DNA from: Bdellovibrio sp.
GTDB taxonomy: Bacteria > Bdellovibrionota > Bdellovibrionia > Bdellovibrionales > Bdellovibrionaceae
Reading direction: 5' to 3'
Assembly (NCBI GenBank): GCA_014376435.1
Contig: JACMRL010000041.1
Location: forward strand, 1 to 57,101
DNA length: 57,101 bases
A model generated the notes under the pieces. The model was given only the letters and a program-made list of their open reading frames with translations. It made no database searches and was not told the DNA's origin. A program made the translations under genes and the position numbers. Each line of letters begins with the position of its first letter. Position 1 is the first letter of the stretch. Of the stretch, positions 17,367 to 26,291 are shown in pieces.

Positions 17367-18263
17367 ATGAGTGAGACTTATTTTCGTATCCGTTTATCCC
17401 ATGTTCATCGCGCCAAAGAATTTGAAATTACGTCGTATTGTTTTGCGAACGGCGCCTTAGGCCTAAGCGAAGTATTAAGCTTCACGCAATCCGATTTAAC
17501 TTACGATCCATCATTAATTCCCCGCCGCCTGTTAGAGCTGGATGTTTTTTTTGATAAAAAACCTGAAGCTTTATTTTTCGCTAGCATCAAAGAGACTTTT
17601 CCAGAAGTACTCCAATCAACCAACGAAGAAGAAACTAAAGATTGGCTTTCTGAGTGGAAAAAAGGATTTGTGCCTTTTAAATTAGTGGGCTCAACGTGGG
17701 TAGTTCCCTCGTGGCTAGAAAAACCGGACGAGGCCGTTCACGAGATTAAAATTGATCCGGGCATGGCCTTCGGTACGGGCACGCACGCTACGACTAAAAT
17801 GGCTTCTTATTTTATTCATAAACTTTCACAAGAAAATGCAGGTAACGTAAGCCAGTGGACCGTTTTAGACGTAGGAACCGGTACCGCGATCTTAGCCGTT
17901 TTAGCGGAACGATTAAATTACGGTTTAATCACGGGTGTAGAAATTGATCCCGAAGCTCGCCGTAAAGCGCGTGAAAATTGTGAACTAAATAAAACTGAAA
18001 ATATTGATATCACGGAACTACAGTTAGATGAAATCCGCGGCCAGTATGATGTTGTAGTCGCAAATATTATCGATGGCGTTTTGATTAGGTTGCAAAAAGA
18101 TTTACTGCGCGTTTTAAAACCAGAAGGACACTTGTTTCTAACGGGTATTTTGCAAGAGCGTGATAATTTATTTTTCGAAAAGTTTATCGAAGCTAATCCT
18201 TTAAAAGTAATTAAGCGCATTCAAAAAGATGAATGGGTTGGTTACTGGGTTCAAAAAACTTAA
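17367..18263 (+). CDS. prmA: ribosomal protein L11 methyltransferase
   Basis: PrmA methylates several amino groups of ribosomal protein L11 using S-adenosylmethionine. Family blocks are KIDPGMAFGTGTHATTKM, the SAM-binding VLDVGTGTAILAVLA, the acidic residue in TGVEIDPEA, and the substrate-side VVANIIDGVL (family NI-L). The N-terminal substrate-recognition domain (about 1-95) is present. The full protein is about 298 residues, usual for the family. ATG at 17367 is preferred; a TTG two codons earlier at 17361 is also open. It is followed after five bases by rsmE, a common pairing of translation-modification genes. Confidence 0.93.
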   Translation: MSETYFRIRLSHVHRAKEFEITSYCFANGALGLSEVLSFTQSDLTYDPSLIPRRLLELDVFFDKKPEALFFASIKETFPEVLQSTNEEETKDWLSEWKKGFVPFKLVGSTWVVPSWLEKPDEAVHEIKIDPGMAFGTGTHATTKMASYFIHKLSQENAGNVSQWTVLDVGTGTAILAVLAERLNYGLITGVEIDPEARRKARENCELNKTENIDITELQLDEIRGQYDVVVANIIDGVLIRLQKDLLRVLKPEGHLFLTGILQERDNLFFEKFIEANPLKVIKRIQKDEWVGYWVQKT

Positions 18264-18268
18264 AGCGC

Positions 18269-19045
18269 ATGCGTCGCTACTGGATTGATCAATCACAAAT
18301 TCAAATGTCGGCCTCGGGTGAAAACCAAGTTGTTTTTAAAGATGAACTTTTTCACCATATCTTCGATGTATGCCGCCAGGAAGTGGGTCACCACTTTGAA
18401 GTTTTAACGAATGATTCAAAAGCTTACTTAGTGGAAGTGACTGCTAAGGAAAAAAAACAAGCGCGTGCCAAAATTCTTGAAGAGCGTATCATTGAAAAGT
18501 TACCGCGCCCGCATATTCACTTAGCTTTATCGATTCCGCGTTACGCCGTGATGGATTCGGTGATTGAGCGCGCCGTCGAAATGGGAGTGTCATCCATTTT
18601 ACCGTTCTATTCTGATTTTAGTTTTATTCGTAAAGCCTCTAATTTGCCCGATGGTAAACAAGAGCGTTGGCAAAAAATTGTAATCTCGGCCAGCCAGCAA
18701 TCGGGCCGCGGCGAGTTGATGAAAATCTATGAACCCGTCGATTGGTCAACGGCGTTGCAGCAGATTAACCCATGCGATAGCCGTTGGTGTCTATTTGCAT
18801 ACGAGGGTGAAAGTGTTCTAAACGTTAATGAGCATTTAAAAGCCAAAAGAAAACTGATCCAAACCACTCCCGAAGACTTGTGGATTATTGTGGGGTCAGA
18901 AGGCGGCTTCTCTCCAGCGGAAGTCACCCAGATGCAGCAACTAGGCCTAGATCCAGTGACTTTAGGGAGCCAAATTTTGCGAGTCGAAACGGCTTGCCTG
19001 ACTTTAGTCTCCATCCTAAAGTATGAGTTCGAGCTGCTACGGTAG
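18269..19045 (+). CDS. rsmE: 16S rRNA (uracil1498-N3)-methyltransferase
   Basis: A SPOUT-class methyltransferase of 258 residues that methylates U1498 of 16S rRNA. An N-terminal PUA-like domain (RRYWIDQSQIQM to about residue 80) is followed by the knotted catalytic domain with IVGSEGGFSPAEV and LGSQILRVETAC, the two signature segments of the SAM-binding knot. The start at 18269 is chosen because it begins with the family's MRRYW-like opening and lies five bases after the prmA stop. The longer frame from 18233 would run into prmA. Confidence 0.93.
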   Translation: MRRYWIDQSQIQMSASGENQVVFKDELFHHIFDVCRQEVGHHFEVLTNDSKAYLVEVTAKEKKQARAKILEERIIEKLPRPHIHLALSIPRYAVMDSVIERAVEMGVSSILPFYSDFSFIRKASNLPDGKQERWQKIVISASQQSGRGELMKIYEPVDWSTALQQINPCDSRWCLFAYEGESVLNVNEHLKAKRKLIQTTPEDLWIIVGSEGGFSPAEVTQMQQLGLDPVTLGSQILRVETACLTLVSILKYEFELLR

Positions 19046-19079
19046 GCAGTCAGTTAGTCTTTCAAAAAAAGGGGTGCTT

Positions 19080-20033
19080 ATGGCAGGAGCCAACAGCGGA
19101 AATAATAACTTCAATTTAAACGGTGGCGGCAACAATAGCGCAGACCCTTTCGAAGAATTCGAATTTCGCCCAATCAATGAAGGCTTAGGTTTTCACCGTA
19201 AACAAAAAAATCAATCTGGTTCAGGTCCTACTGCGCAAATGTCGTCGACGGATTCGATGACAACGACACCTGCTCCAATCACTTCTAGAAATATGATGAA
19301 CTCAACGATTAGCTCTTCAATGAATACTTTAATAAGTTCATCGGCACCTATTTCGACGTCGGTGATGACTTCGTCGAATCCTTTTCAATCTCCATTACCT
19401 CGCCCAGATGCACGTGCAGAGACACGTTTCGAGACACGTTTAGAAACTCGCCCAGATCATCGCAAAGCGAATAGCTTTCAAGTTCCGACAATAGAGGATG
19501 ACTCGATCGCTAAAGCGCAAACGGCCGTGAATGAAATTTTAAAAAATTTAAATCAAAAGCGCCAACTTGATTTCGTACAAGAAACTTCACGCCTAAAAGG
19601 TGAATCAAAAAGATCGAAGCCGCATTTCTTCGCGGCGACTTTAGATACCATGTTAATCACGGCCGCTTTTTTAATGAGTTTAATTTTGATGTTAAGCATT
19701 ACTAAAGTTGATCTGTTCATGAATTTAACTCATCCAAAGACTTCGGGCTTAGTTTATTTAGCCAGTGCCGCATTATTTTTGGGAATTACTTTTATTTATA
19801 TGGTCGTGAACCGTACGTTCTTGGGCGCTACTCCGGGCGAGTGGGCTTTCGAACAAACTTGTGGCCGTATCCAACAGACGGACAAAGCTTCTTACGTCCC
19901 CCGACTAGCTTTGCGCACAGCGGTGGTTGCAATCACGGGCTTCATCACTTTACCAATTCTTTCTTATTTACTTAATAAAGACATTGCCGGAGATATCTCT
20001 GGAGTTTCGTTGTACAAAAAACCAAATGTCTAA
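19080..20033 (+). CDS. RDD-family inner-membrane protein with long disordered N terminus
   Basis: A 317-residue protein. Residues 1-175 are low-complexity, rich in Asn, Ser and Thr, with a short repeated motif of the form ETRFETRLETRPDHR, then a helical stretch. Residues 185-317 form an RDD domain with three or four membrane helices (FFAATLDTMLITAAFLMSL, GLVYLASAALFLGITFIYM, TAVVAITGFITLPIL) and the family's arginine/aspartate landmarks. RDD proteins have been linked to ion exchange and to envelope functions, but their roles are mostly unknown. The start at 19080 is supported by AAAAAGGGG upstream. Its stop overlaps the rfaE2 start by eight bases. Confidence 0.75.
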   Translation: MAGANSGNNNFNLNGGGNNSADPFEEFEFRPINEGLGFHRKQKNQSGSGPTAQMSSTDSMTTTPAPITSRNMMNSTISSSMNTLISSSAPISTSVMTSSNPFQSPLPRPDARAETRFETRLETRPDHRKANSFQVPTIEDDSIAKAQTAVNEILKNLNQKRQLDFVQETSRLKGESKRSKPHFFAATLDTMLITAAFLMSLILMLSITKVDLFMNLTHPKTSGLVYLASAALFLGITFIYMVVNRTFLGATPGEWAFEQTCGRIQQTDKASYVPRLALRTAVVAITGFITLPILSYLLNKDIAGDISGVSLYKKPNV

Positions 20034-20502
20034 CTCTACGCGCGTGCTGAGCGATCAAAATATTTCTGAGACGGTTGAAAAATACCGTGCTCAAAATAAA
20101 AAAATTGTTTTTACCAACGGCTGTTTTGATTTACTACACATCGGCCACGTTCGTTATTTAGAGCAAGCTAAATCACTGGGCGACTTATTGATCGTGGGCA
20201 TTAATACCGATGCTTCTGTTAAAAAATTAAAAGGGCCAACCCGTCCGATTCAAAATGAAAACGACCGCGCCGATATTTTAGCAGCTTTAAAATCTGTTGA
20301 TCACACAATTTTATTTGACGACGAAACTCCGCTTGAATTGATTAAAAAAGTAAAACCTGATTTTTTAGTTAAGGGTGGCGACTGGAAGCCCGAGCAAATT
20401 GTGGGTAGTGATTTTGTGATGTCTTACGGAGGCCAAGTGCGCTCGCTCAAGTTCATAGATGGTCGTTCGACCACCTCGATGATTGAAAAATCTAAAACTT
20501 AG
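20026..20502 (+). CDS. rfaE2: D-glycero-beta-D-manno-heptose 1-phosphate adenylyltransferase
   Basis: A 158-residue nucleotidyltransferase corresponding to the C-terminal domain of HldE (RfaE). It activates heptose 1-phosphate to ADP-heptose for the LPS inner core. The nucleotide-binding FTNGCFDLLHIGHVRYL with the HxGH motif, GPTRPIQNENDRA, VKGGDWKPEQIVG and the closing GRSTTSMIEK are all present. The kinase half (RfaE1) is absent here and must be encoded elsewhere. The start at 20026 overlaps the RDD stop; the longer frame from 19927 lies inside that gene. Last gene of the plus-strand run; its stop overlaps the convergent gene by four bases. Confidence 0.92.
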   Translation: MSNSTRVLSDQNISETVEKYRAQNKKIVFTNGCFDLLHIGHVRYLEQAKSLGDLLIVGINTDASVKKLKGPTRPIQNENDRADILAALKSVDHTILFDDETPLELIKKVKPDFLVKGGDWKPEQIVGSDFVMSYGGQVRSLKFIDGRSTTSMIEKSKT

Positions 20503-21590
20503 TTTTGCGCGATTGTATTCGTAGACTGAATTAATCCTGAAGTCTGCTGTGCTAACGCTGCAACCTCAGTATCACCCGCAGTTAATAATGCGCTTAGCGC
20601 CGGCACTAAAGATTTAAAGCTAGCTACCGTTAACGAACCTGTTTCAGAATCACGGCGGTTACGTGAATCAACTACGGTACTGTAATCACCTTGATTAATT
20701 TTAGGTAAATTAGCATTTAAAACCGTTAAAATTTTCGTGATCAATACTTTATTTTTCGTCTGTAAAGCTTGGTTTAATACTGAAATATTTTGAGCTTGTA
20801 AATAAGCTAAAACACCTTCGTTTGCATAAGTTTGTAAAGCCGTCGATAAACCTTGATTTGGTAAATGAATCAGCTGTGTCAGGCTTTGTAAAGATGGTTG
20901 CGCACGTAAAGCATAAAGACCTAAGCCTTTATATTTTTCATTTGGTTGGTCTAATAAATCTTGCGCCATTGCTTGGTACTCAGTCGCGGTAACTGTACCT
21001 TTGCGGTAAGCTTCGATAAAAGGCGCTAACGTTTCACGTGTAGGAATAGCAAAAATTAAAGCTCTCCATTGTGCGAAGGTTTTTTTGTCTTTGTCTTTGT
21101 CTTCTGCTTCTGCGTTAACAATAACTGGAGCCTGGTATGGGGCTGACGGCCCATAAGTACTTGTGTAGTTACCCGTGTAATGAGAAGACTCGACCGCCGA
21201 TTTTTTATCAGAAGATGGAGCTACGGCAGATAATTTAGCAACCGGCTTAGGCTTAGGCTTAGCTGCTGGTGCCGCCGCTTGTACTTTTTTAGTTTCATCT
21301 TTTTTCTTTAAATCAGTCTTCTTTTTTGCGTCAACTTGTTTAGCTTTAGACGCTTCTTTAGGACTTAAACCTTCATAAACATTTTCAACGTCACGACCAT
21401 TTAAAGAATATTCAGAGAAACTTTCGGTCGCACGGCCCATTTGATAATTAATATATGTTGCAGGTGAATCAAACTGAGACATTGGCTTTTGCTTCAATTC
21501 AACTTGAGCAAACAAAGCCGCAAAAAGAACCCCTACAAATAGAATCACGCCCATCAAAAGCTTTTCGTTTCTAGTAAGTGTTGTTTTCAT
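20499..21590 (-). CDS. membrane-anchored protein with Lys/Ala/Pro-rich linker, unknown function
   Basis: A 363-residue protein with one N-terminal membrane anchor (LLMGVILFVGVLFAALFA), an extended Lys/Ala/Pro linker (about 80-125) and a C-terminal helical domain (about 165-350), rich in Leu, Gln and Ala. The linker architecture is like that of TonB or TolA, suggesting that it reaches across the periplasm, but no TonB C-terminal fold is visible. The helical part (LIFAIPTRETLAPFIEAYRK, YKGLGLYALRAQPSLQ) recalls HEAT- or TPR-like repeats. An AAGGAGCAC sits before the ATG. No family recognised. Confidence 0.65.
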   Translation of the reverse strand: MKTTLTRNEKLLMGVILFVGVLFAALFAQVELKQKPMSQFDSPATYINYQMGRATESFSEYSLNGRDVENVYEGLSPKEASKAKQVDAKKKTDLKKKDETKKVQAAAPAAKPKPKPVAKLSAVAPSSDKKSAVESSHYTGNYTSTYGPSAPYQAPVIVNAEAEDKDKDKKTFAQWRALIFAIPTRETLAPFIEAYRKGTVTATEYQAMAQDLLDQPNEKYKGLGLYALRAQPSLQSLTQLIHLPNQGLSTALQTYANEGVLAYLQAQNISVLNQALQTKNKVLITKILTVLNANLPKINQGDYSTVVDSRNRRDSETGSLTVASFKSLVPALSALLTAGDTEVAALAQQTSGLIQSTNTIAQN

Positions 21591-21865
21591 ATGTGCTCCT
21601 TACTTAGTACTAAGCACAGAAAGGACCAATTTTACCTGTTCAACTTGCCGGTACGAATCCTCACTCACACAAAGTGACACAGTACCAACAAACGGCCTTT
21701 TTCAGTCACGACATCCGTCAACTATTTAGTCATTGTTCTACAGTGAGACACTCACTGGGTGCGGTTCCCGACATCCAACGCACACTTAGTTTGATTGCGC
21801 GCTACTTATGTTTTCTGCAGGATTCTTTGGAGTTCGAAAATTACCCGATCGCAAAATTAATAAAA

Positions 21866-22243
21866 CTATTTCTTCTCCGCGGGGCAGAAGCCTACCCGGG
21901 TGCCGATGGCTGCGGGGAAGTCGCGGCAAGTATCGGGACGCTTGGTGTAGACCGTACATAAACGTGTGTGTGGGTGTAGGAAATAACAATCGCCGTTGGG
22001 TCTTTGGGTTAGCATAAAAAATTCGGTGCCTTCTCGGTACGTTGAGATGATGCCTTCTTTTTTTAAACGCTTGGCCATTTTTTTTAAAGAGTTATCGGCT
22101 TCGTCTTGCGTGGCTACTTCTAGCCGAATCAAATCGCTGGATTTGATTTCTACGGGCATGGCACAACAGTTTCCGCGACATTGCGTGCAGAATGTTGCGT
22201 CGTATTTTTTCCAAGTAGATGGACGGTCTTTATCAGTCTTCAC
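21866..22243 (-). CDS. YkgJ-family cysteine-cluster protein
   Basis: A 125-residue cytoplasmic protein with the cysteine cluster of the YkgJ/zinc- or iron-chelating domain family: FCTQCRGNCCAMP at the N terminus, then CYFLHPHTRLCTVYTKRPDTC, and a final VGFCPAE. These cysteines probably bind zinc or an iron-sulfur centre. Biochemical role is unknown in the family. It overlaps the 3' end of the Wzz-like gene by 11 bases and is likely co-transcribed with it, though no functional link is apparent. Complete by length. Confidence 0.85.
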   Translation of the reverse strand: MKTDKDRPSTWKKYDATFCTQCRGNCCAMPVEIKSSDLIRLEVATQDEADNSLKKMAKRLKKEGIISTYREGTEFFMLTQRPNGDCYFLHPHTRLCTVYTKRPDTCRDFPAAIGTRVGFCPAEKK

Positions 22244-23741
22244 CGTTGGCGCTTTTTTTATTAAAGATGCGAAAAGTTAATTTTTTGGCGCCTTCGTCAA
22301 ACTCGGAAGCTTCATCTTCAAATCCGCTATCGCGTAGACGAAATTTGATTTTTGAATTCTCGATAATCACGCGTGGATCTAAACTATGGCTATCAATAAT
22401 CACCACATTACGTGAAGACTGCGCCGTAACCGTATTTGAATCCCAGATATAACTTACGTAGATTATTAAGCTTCCGATTATTTGTGAAAACACCAAAGCC
22501 AATAATAATAAAACCAATAAACTCACTTGCGGAGCGACTTTTTCAAAGCGCGCTGATTCAGTAATTTCGAAGCGGCTTTCAATCGAAAGTTTTTGTGCTT
22601 CAGCTTTTGAGCCAGCTTCCGTTAAACTTTTATATTTATTAAATTCAATTTCCGATTTCTTTTTAAGGTCTTCAAAAACTTGCGTGGTTACCGGAATACT
22701 TTTTGCCATTGAAGTTACGCGATCAACCGAGGCCTGAATACTTACTAATTGATTTTGGTGCATTTGATTTTCTAATTTTAAAGATTCGATACGCCCACCG
22801 TTGCCATATAACTGGCTTTCGCGGCGGCCGGTTTGACCCTGTGAAAGGTAGCTGATCAATTTGTCTTTCTCGGCAATTTTCATTTTCAATTCGCTTTTGC
22901 GAACCATTAATTCAGAAAGATATTCGCCGACTTTTTCTTTAGAGCTTAAAGAGATTAAATTTTCAGGCTTATTCTGAAACTCAGCTAACTTGTGATTAAA
23001 GTCGCTCATGTTTTTTTCTGCGATCTCGCGCTGTTCTTTGATGAATTTTTCGATTTTTAAGATATCTGACATTTCACGCTGTTTCAAATCGGCTAATGTA
23101 GTCTGTAATGCGGCATTCGTTAAGAAAGTCGCCATTTCTTTGGTTGGTGCGGCGAAAGATACTTTTAGTTCAAAGTCTGAACCTAATTTTGTTTTAGACA
23201 TAGAATCTAAAGCCGACAAAGTTGCCATTTTTGAATCCGCATCTTTTTCGTCTGGCAGATACTGGTTTTTAAATTGTTCGTAACCTTTTTTTTCTGCAAT
23301 CGACAAAGTGCTGCTTTGCCCACGCTTTTGAATTTCAGTTAATAGGTTTTCAAAAAACTCAGTCGTTTTTAAATATTCGGCGTGTTTCAATAGAGGAGAA
23401 TTTTTTTTACCTTCCGCTACTGTTTTTGATAAACCGAAAAATTGTGCAGCAAAAGATTGTAACGAACTATTTTGTGTATCATTCACCGTAATGGTTGCTA
23501 GCCCTACGTAAGGGATTTTTATATAGTACACGGCCGTTGCACCCACCGACACAACGACGAATAGTAAAACAAATAACAGCCAGTTGCTTAAAAATATTTG
23601 CGAGATTTGTTTCAAGGATAAATCCTGAGAGATTCTTTGTTCAGAGCGCGCGAAAGAGCTGGTGGTTGATGGTCGTGCCGACTCAACGTTAACCGCTTGT
23701 GAAACGTCTTTCGACACTTCATTAGTAACTGGTGTATCCAT
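22233..23741 (-). CDS. Wzz/PCP-like chain-length determinant family protein
   Basis: A 502-residue inner-membrane protein of the polysaccharide co-polymerase type. It has a cytosolic N-terminal 65 residues, a first helix (FLSNWLLFVLLFVVVSVG), a large periplasmic region of coiled coil (about 120-400, e.g. SKEKVGEYLSELMVRKSELK) and a second helix near 415-440 (VSLLVLLLLALVFSQIIGSL). The Wzz N-terminal pattern (IKIPYVGLATITV after helix 1) is recognisable. No tyrosine-kinase domain is attached and no glycosyltransferase genes flank it. After the second helix lies a cytosolic tail of about 65 residues. The start at 23741 has GGGGGA five bases upstream; four further codons are open to a TTG at 23753. 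Confidence 0.78.
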   Translation of the reverse strand: MDTPVTNEVSKDVSQAVNVESARPSTTSSFARSEQRISQDLSLKQISQIFLSNWLLFVLLFVVVSVGATAVYYIKIPYVGLATITVNDTQNSSLQSFAAQFFGLSKTVAEGKKNSPLLKHAEYLKTTEFFENLLTEIQKRGQSSTLSIAEKKGYEQFKNQYLPDEKDADSKMATLSALDSMSKTKLGSDFELKVSFAAPTKEMATFLTNAALQTTLADLKQREMSDILKIEKFIKEQREIAEKNMSDFNHKLAEFQNKPENLISLSSKEKVGEYLSELMVRKSELKMKIAEKDKLISYLSQGQTGRRESQLYGNGGRIESLKLENQMHQNQLVSIQASVDRVTSMAKSIPVTTQVFEDLKKKSEIEFNKYKSLTEAGSKAEAQKLSIESRFEITESARFEKVAPQVSLLVLLLLALVFSQIIGSLIIYVSYIWDSNTVTAQSSRNVVIIDSHSLDPRVIIENSKIKFRLRDSGFEDEASEFDEGAKKLTFRIFNKKSANGED

Positions 23742-24035
23742 GAATTCCCCCAAAAGATTGATATGTTTTTACAGCATTTATCATTTGCAGCGTGAGCTAT
23801 TTTTTAAGCAGTGAAATTCATTGAATTTAATTCAGCCCTTCAAAGCATAAAAGCCCGATTTGATCGTCTTTAACAACTTAAAGCCTGTAAAAAATACCCT
23901 GCATTTTAGCTAAATTATACTGAGCCTAAGGCTTTGAGCTGTTCTGGAATGAGACGTTTTCTATCACGAAATTTTGGCTATATTTTATTTATGTTAGGTC
24001 TAGTCAAGTCCGATACGTTTTATACGGAGGATCCC

Positions 24036-24332
24036 ATGAATACGAATTATGATGCAGGTCTAGTTCACCAGTTTTTGGCACATACACCTGAGTCAGCCTT
24101 ACGAAAGATGTTAATAGATAAAAGTTTTACTGAAATTCACTTCAATATGTTTATGAAAATCTTAAGAAGTACAAATGAATCACAGTTTTGCGATCATTTT
24201 TATAACTCAACTTATCCAAAAGCTAAGTTCAATGCGAACGAAATCAACTTGAAAGAAAAATTTTGGGACGCTTGCGTTGTGGCGTTGAATTCACATGGAC
24301 TTCTGTCTCCGGCTCAAAAAGTTGCCGCCTAA
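24036..24332 (+). CDS. small cytoplasmic protein, function unknown
   Basis: A 98-residue soluble protein, helix-rich by composition, with no signal peptide, membrane helix or motif I can name. The start at 24036 is set by CGGAGG eight bases upstream; a further 34 codons of open frame upstream (from 23934) lack a ribosome site and are rejected. It overlaps the start of the FtsJ-like methyltransferase gene by about 38 bases, so translation may be coupled. A GGTCTAG heptamer lies at 23997-24003 in its promoter region. Confidence 0.6.
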   Translation: MNTNYDAGLVHQFLAHTPESALRKMLIDKSFTEIHFNMFMKILRSTNESQFCDHFYNSTYPKAKFNANEINLKEKFWDACVVALNSHGLLSPAQKVAA

Positions 24333-25242
24333 TTTTGACGTTGTCATTCCGTTTATAAGATTTGAAAAGGAGCTCGAGAAGGAGCTCCTTTTAGCAAATA
24401 GTATTATTCATTTTAAAAATTTTAAAATCTATTTAGTTTCGGCTTTAAGCAAAAAACCTATCTGGGCACAAGATTGGTGGCCGCAAACCAAAAAAATTCC
24501 GATCGAATCGAAGTCTGCCGCATTGAAGATTCTTAAAGGTCAAAAAAACCGTGGGGTTTATTATCAAGCCGTCGAGGTGCCTTTAGCCGCAAGTTTAAGA
24601 AAAGATTTGCGCGAATTAAAAGTTAAACGTATTGAATACGAAGTTCCTTCACCATTCGACTTTAAGTATTTTACCTGGACAATGCTTGATAACAATCACT
24701 TACTTATTTGCGAATCACCCGTTAGTCAATTTCCACTAGGCTGGCACGAGTTCAACGAAGATAAAGATAGTCCGCCAAACCGAGCTTATCTAAAACTTTG
24801 GGAAGTGTTAGCTCTGAATTATATTTCGCTAAATAAGAATGATGTGGCGATCGACGTAGGTTCAAGCCCCGGTGGCTGGTCATGGGTTTTAAGTGAACAA
24901 GTCGCCCAGGTACATTCGATTGATAAGGCTCCGCTAGACCCAAAAATAGCTAAACGCGAGAATATTATATATAGCTCGGAAGATGCCTTTTTAGTCGACC
25001 CAACAAAATTTCTTGATTGCACATGCTTGTTTTCTGATATCATCTGCACGCCAGAACGCCTGCTTGGTCTAGTTCAAAATTGGTTAACACACTCTGAAGT
25101 TAAAACTTTTGTGTGCACTATCAAATTCAAAGGCTCTTGTGACTTTAATATCTTAAAAGAATTCGAAAAAATTGAAAATTCAATGATTTATCATTTATAT
25201 CATAACAAAAATGAAGTAACTTGGATTAAGCAGGAATCTTAA
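24295..25242 (+). CDS. FtsJ/RlmM-like RNA 2'-O-methyltransferase
   Basis: Residues 155-312 are an FtsJ/RrmJ methyltransferase core. PNRAYLKLWEVL supplies the first catalytic Lys, DVGSSPGGWSWVLSE is the SAM loop, LFSDI the catalytic Asp, TIKFKGSCD the second Lys, and KNEVTWIKQ the Glu, so the KDKE tetrad of rRNA 2'-O-methyltransferases is complete. The first 150 residues form an additional domain of the kind seen in RlmM (Cm2498 of 23S rRNA), where a THUMP-like module binds RNA. RlmM is thus the best functional guess. The start is uncertain: ATG at 24295 overlaps the upstream gene, and TTG at 24322 is an alternative; neither has a convincing ribosome site. Confidence 0.78.
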   Translation: MDFCLRLKKLPPNFDVVIPFIRFEKELEKELLLANSIIHFKNFKIYLVSALSKKPIWAQDWWPQTKKIPIESKSAALKILKGQKNRGVYYQAVEVPLAASLRKDLRELKVKRIEYEVPSPFDFKYFTWTMLDNNHLLICESPVSQFPLGWHEFNEDKDSPPNRAYLKLWEVLALNYISLNKNDVAIDVGSSPGGWSWVLSEQVAQVHSIDKAPLDPKIAKRENIIYSSEDAFLVDPTKFLDCTCLFSDIICTPERLLGLVQNWLTHSEVKTFVCTIKFKGSCDFNILKEFEKIENSMIYHLYHNKNEVTWIKQES

Positions 25243-25244
25243 TC

Positions 25245-25919
25245 ATGAGCGATTTATCATTTTTTAATAAGTTAGGCCCTTCCAGCACCGGAGAAATCCT
25301 TGAGTTTTTGGTGCACAACGGAACGAATCTGGTTCTTAAAATTGATGACAAACACTTCAAAACTAAAATGCTTTCAAAAAAAAATGATCGTGAATTTTCA
25401 GTCTACAAATTTAACTTTGTCGAATATCAAAATAAAGAAATAATTTGCAGCTTTGACGTAAAAGACGAGAAATATTTTTTCACTGCGAGCGTACGTGCTA
25501 CCAATGCTGAATTATTAATTACAATTCCAGTCGAAGTTTATCAACTGCAAAGACGAAATGATTTTCGCGTATCTATTCCGCCTGGCATTAGCTACGTCTG
25601 CGAAATTAGAACTGTTAATTTTCAGAAGTTAAACGTAAAAGCTGAGTTACGTGATTTAAGTTTGGGTGGCTGTCTAGTTTCGCTACGTAATGCGGATAAA
25701 TTAGAGATTCCTAAAGATAGCGAAATTGAATTAACTCTAAAAATTAATGAGTTTGATAACCCATCCATTCTTACAATCGCAAAGCACGTTCATTTAATTG
25801 GATCCAATAATACTTTACAGCTGGGCTTAAAATATAAAGATCCAGAAGCAGATTTTTTGAGTGAATTACAAACCACACTTGTTCAATTAGACCGTATTTT
25901 ACGAGGAAAAACTCTCTAG
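25245..25919 (+). CDS. PilZ-domain protein, YcgR-like
   Basis: A 224-residue cytosolic protein. Residues 100-215 are a PilZ domain with the c-di-GMP-binding RxxxR motif (QRRNDFRVS) and the D/NxSxxG motif (LRDLSLGGC) both intact, so it should bind cyclic di-GMP. The first 95 residues form a beta-rich domain like the YcgR N-terminal region. In that family the protein brakes or modulates flagellar or surface-motility machinery. It begins two bases after the methyltransferase stop and so is co-transcribed with it. The flagellar genes are elsewhere in the window, so the partner is not indicated by position. Confidence 0.85.
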   Translation: MSDLSFFNKLGPSSTGEILEFLVHNGTNLVLKIDDKHFKTKMLSKKNDREFSVYKFNFVEYQNKEIICSFDVKDEKYFFTASVRATNAELLITIPVEVYQLQRRNDFRVSIPPGISYVCEIRTVNFQKLNVKAELRDLSLGGCLVSLRNADKLEIPKDSEIELTLKINEFDNPSILTIAKHVHLIGSNNTLQLGLKYKDPEADFLSELQTTLVQLDRILRGKTL

Positions 25920-25922
25920 AAC

Positions 25923-26291
25923 CTAAATCGCAAAGCCTAAAGCGATACTTAAAATAAGTCCGGACAGAACCGCCAGAACTAAAAGTAATAATGGATAATT
26001 TCTTTGTTTAAGAAAAATAAATCCGGTCGCGATAACTCGCAGAATTGGCAAACTAATTAATACAATCAGCCCAGCATAACTAATCAAATAAGACCATGAC
26101 TTTGCCAACCATAGCGCCGAAAGCGAATGTTTTAATGAAATTTCTTGATAGGTATGAAATTTTTCGTAAATATTTTGGCCAAATTTGACTGAAAAAATCC
26201 AACCAATTAAAATAAGTGCGCCCGCAACGATAACACCTTTTCGTAAAAGCTTCGCAATAAATAATTCAAGTTGGATTAAATCATTATTCAT
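25923..26291 (-). CDS. DUF1634-family membrane protein
   Basis: A 122-residue protein with three membrane helices (GVIVAGALILIGWIFSV, YLISYAGLIVLISLPILRVIA, LLLVLAVLSGLILSIALG) and a short charged N terminus. The order and the Leu/Ile-rich helices match DUF1634 proteins, which are commonly encoded next to TauE/SafE permeases as here. The gene overlaps the permease gene by four bases. It probably assists the permease; there is no direct biochemical evidence in the sequence. Confidence 0.75.
   Translation of the reverse strand: MNNDLIQLELFIAKLLRKGVIVAGALILIGWIFSVKFGQNIYEKFHTYQEISLKHSLSALWLAKSWSYLISYAGLIVLISLPILRVIATGFIFLKQRNYPLLLLVLAVLSGLILSIALGFAI

Noticed and set aside
21674..22280. Several overlapping frames opposite the YkgJ gene
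   Set aside because: They are shadows; the minus-strand frame alone keeps the cysteine pattern.
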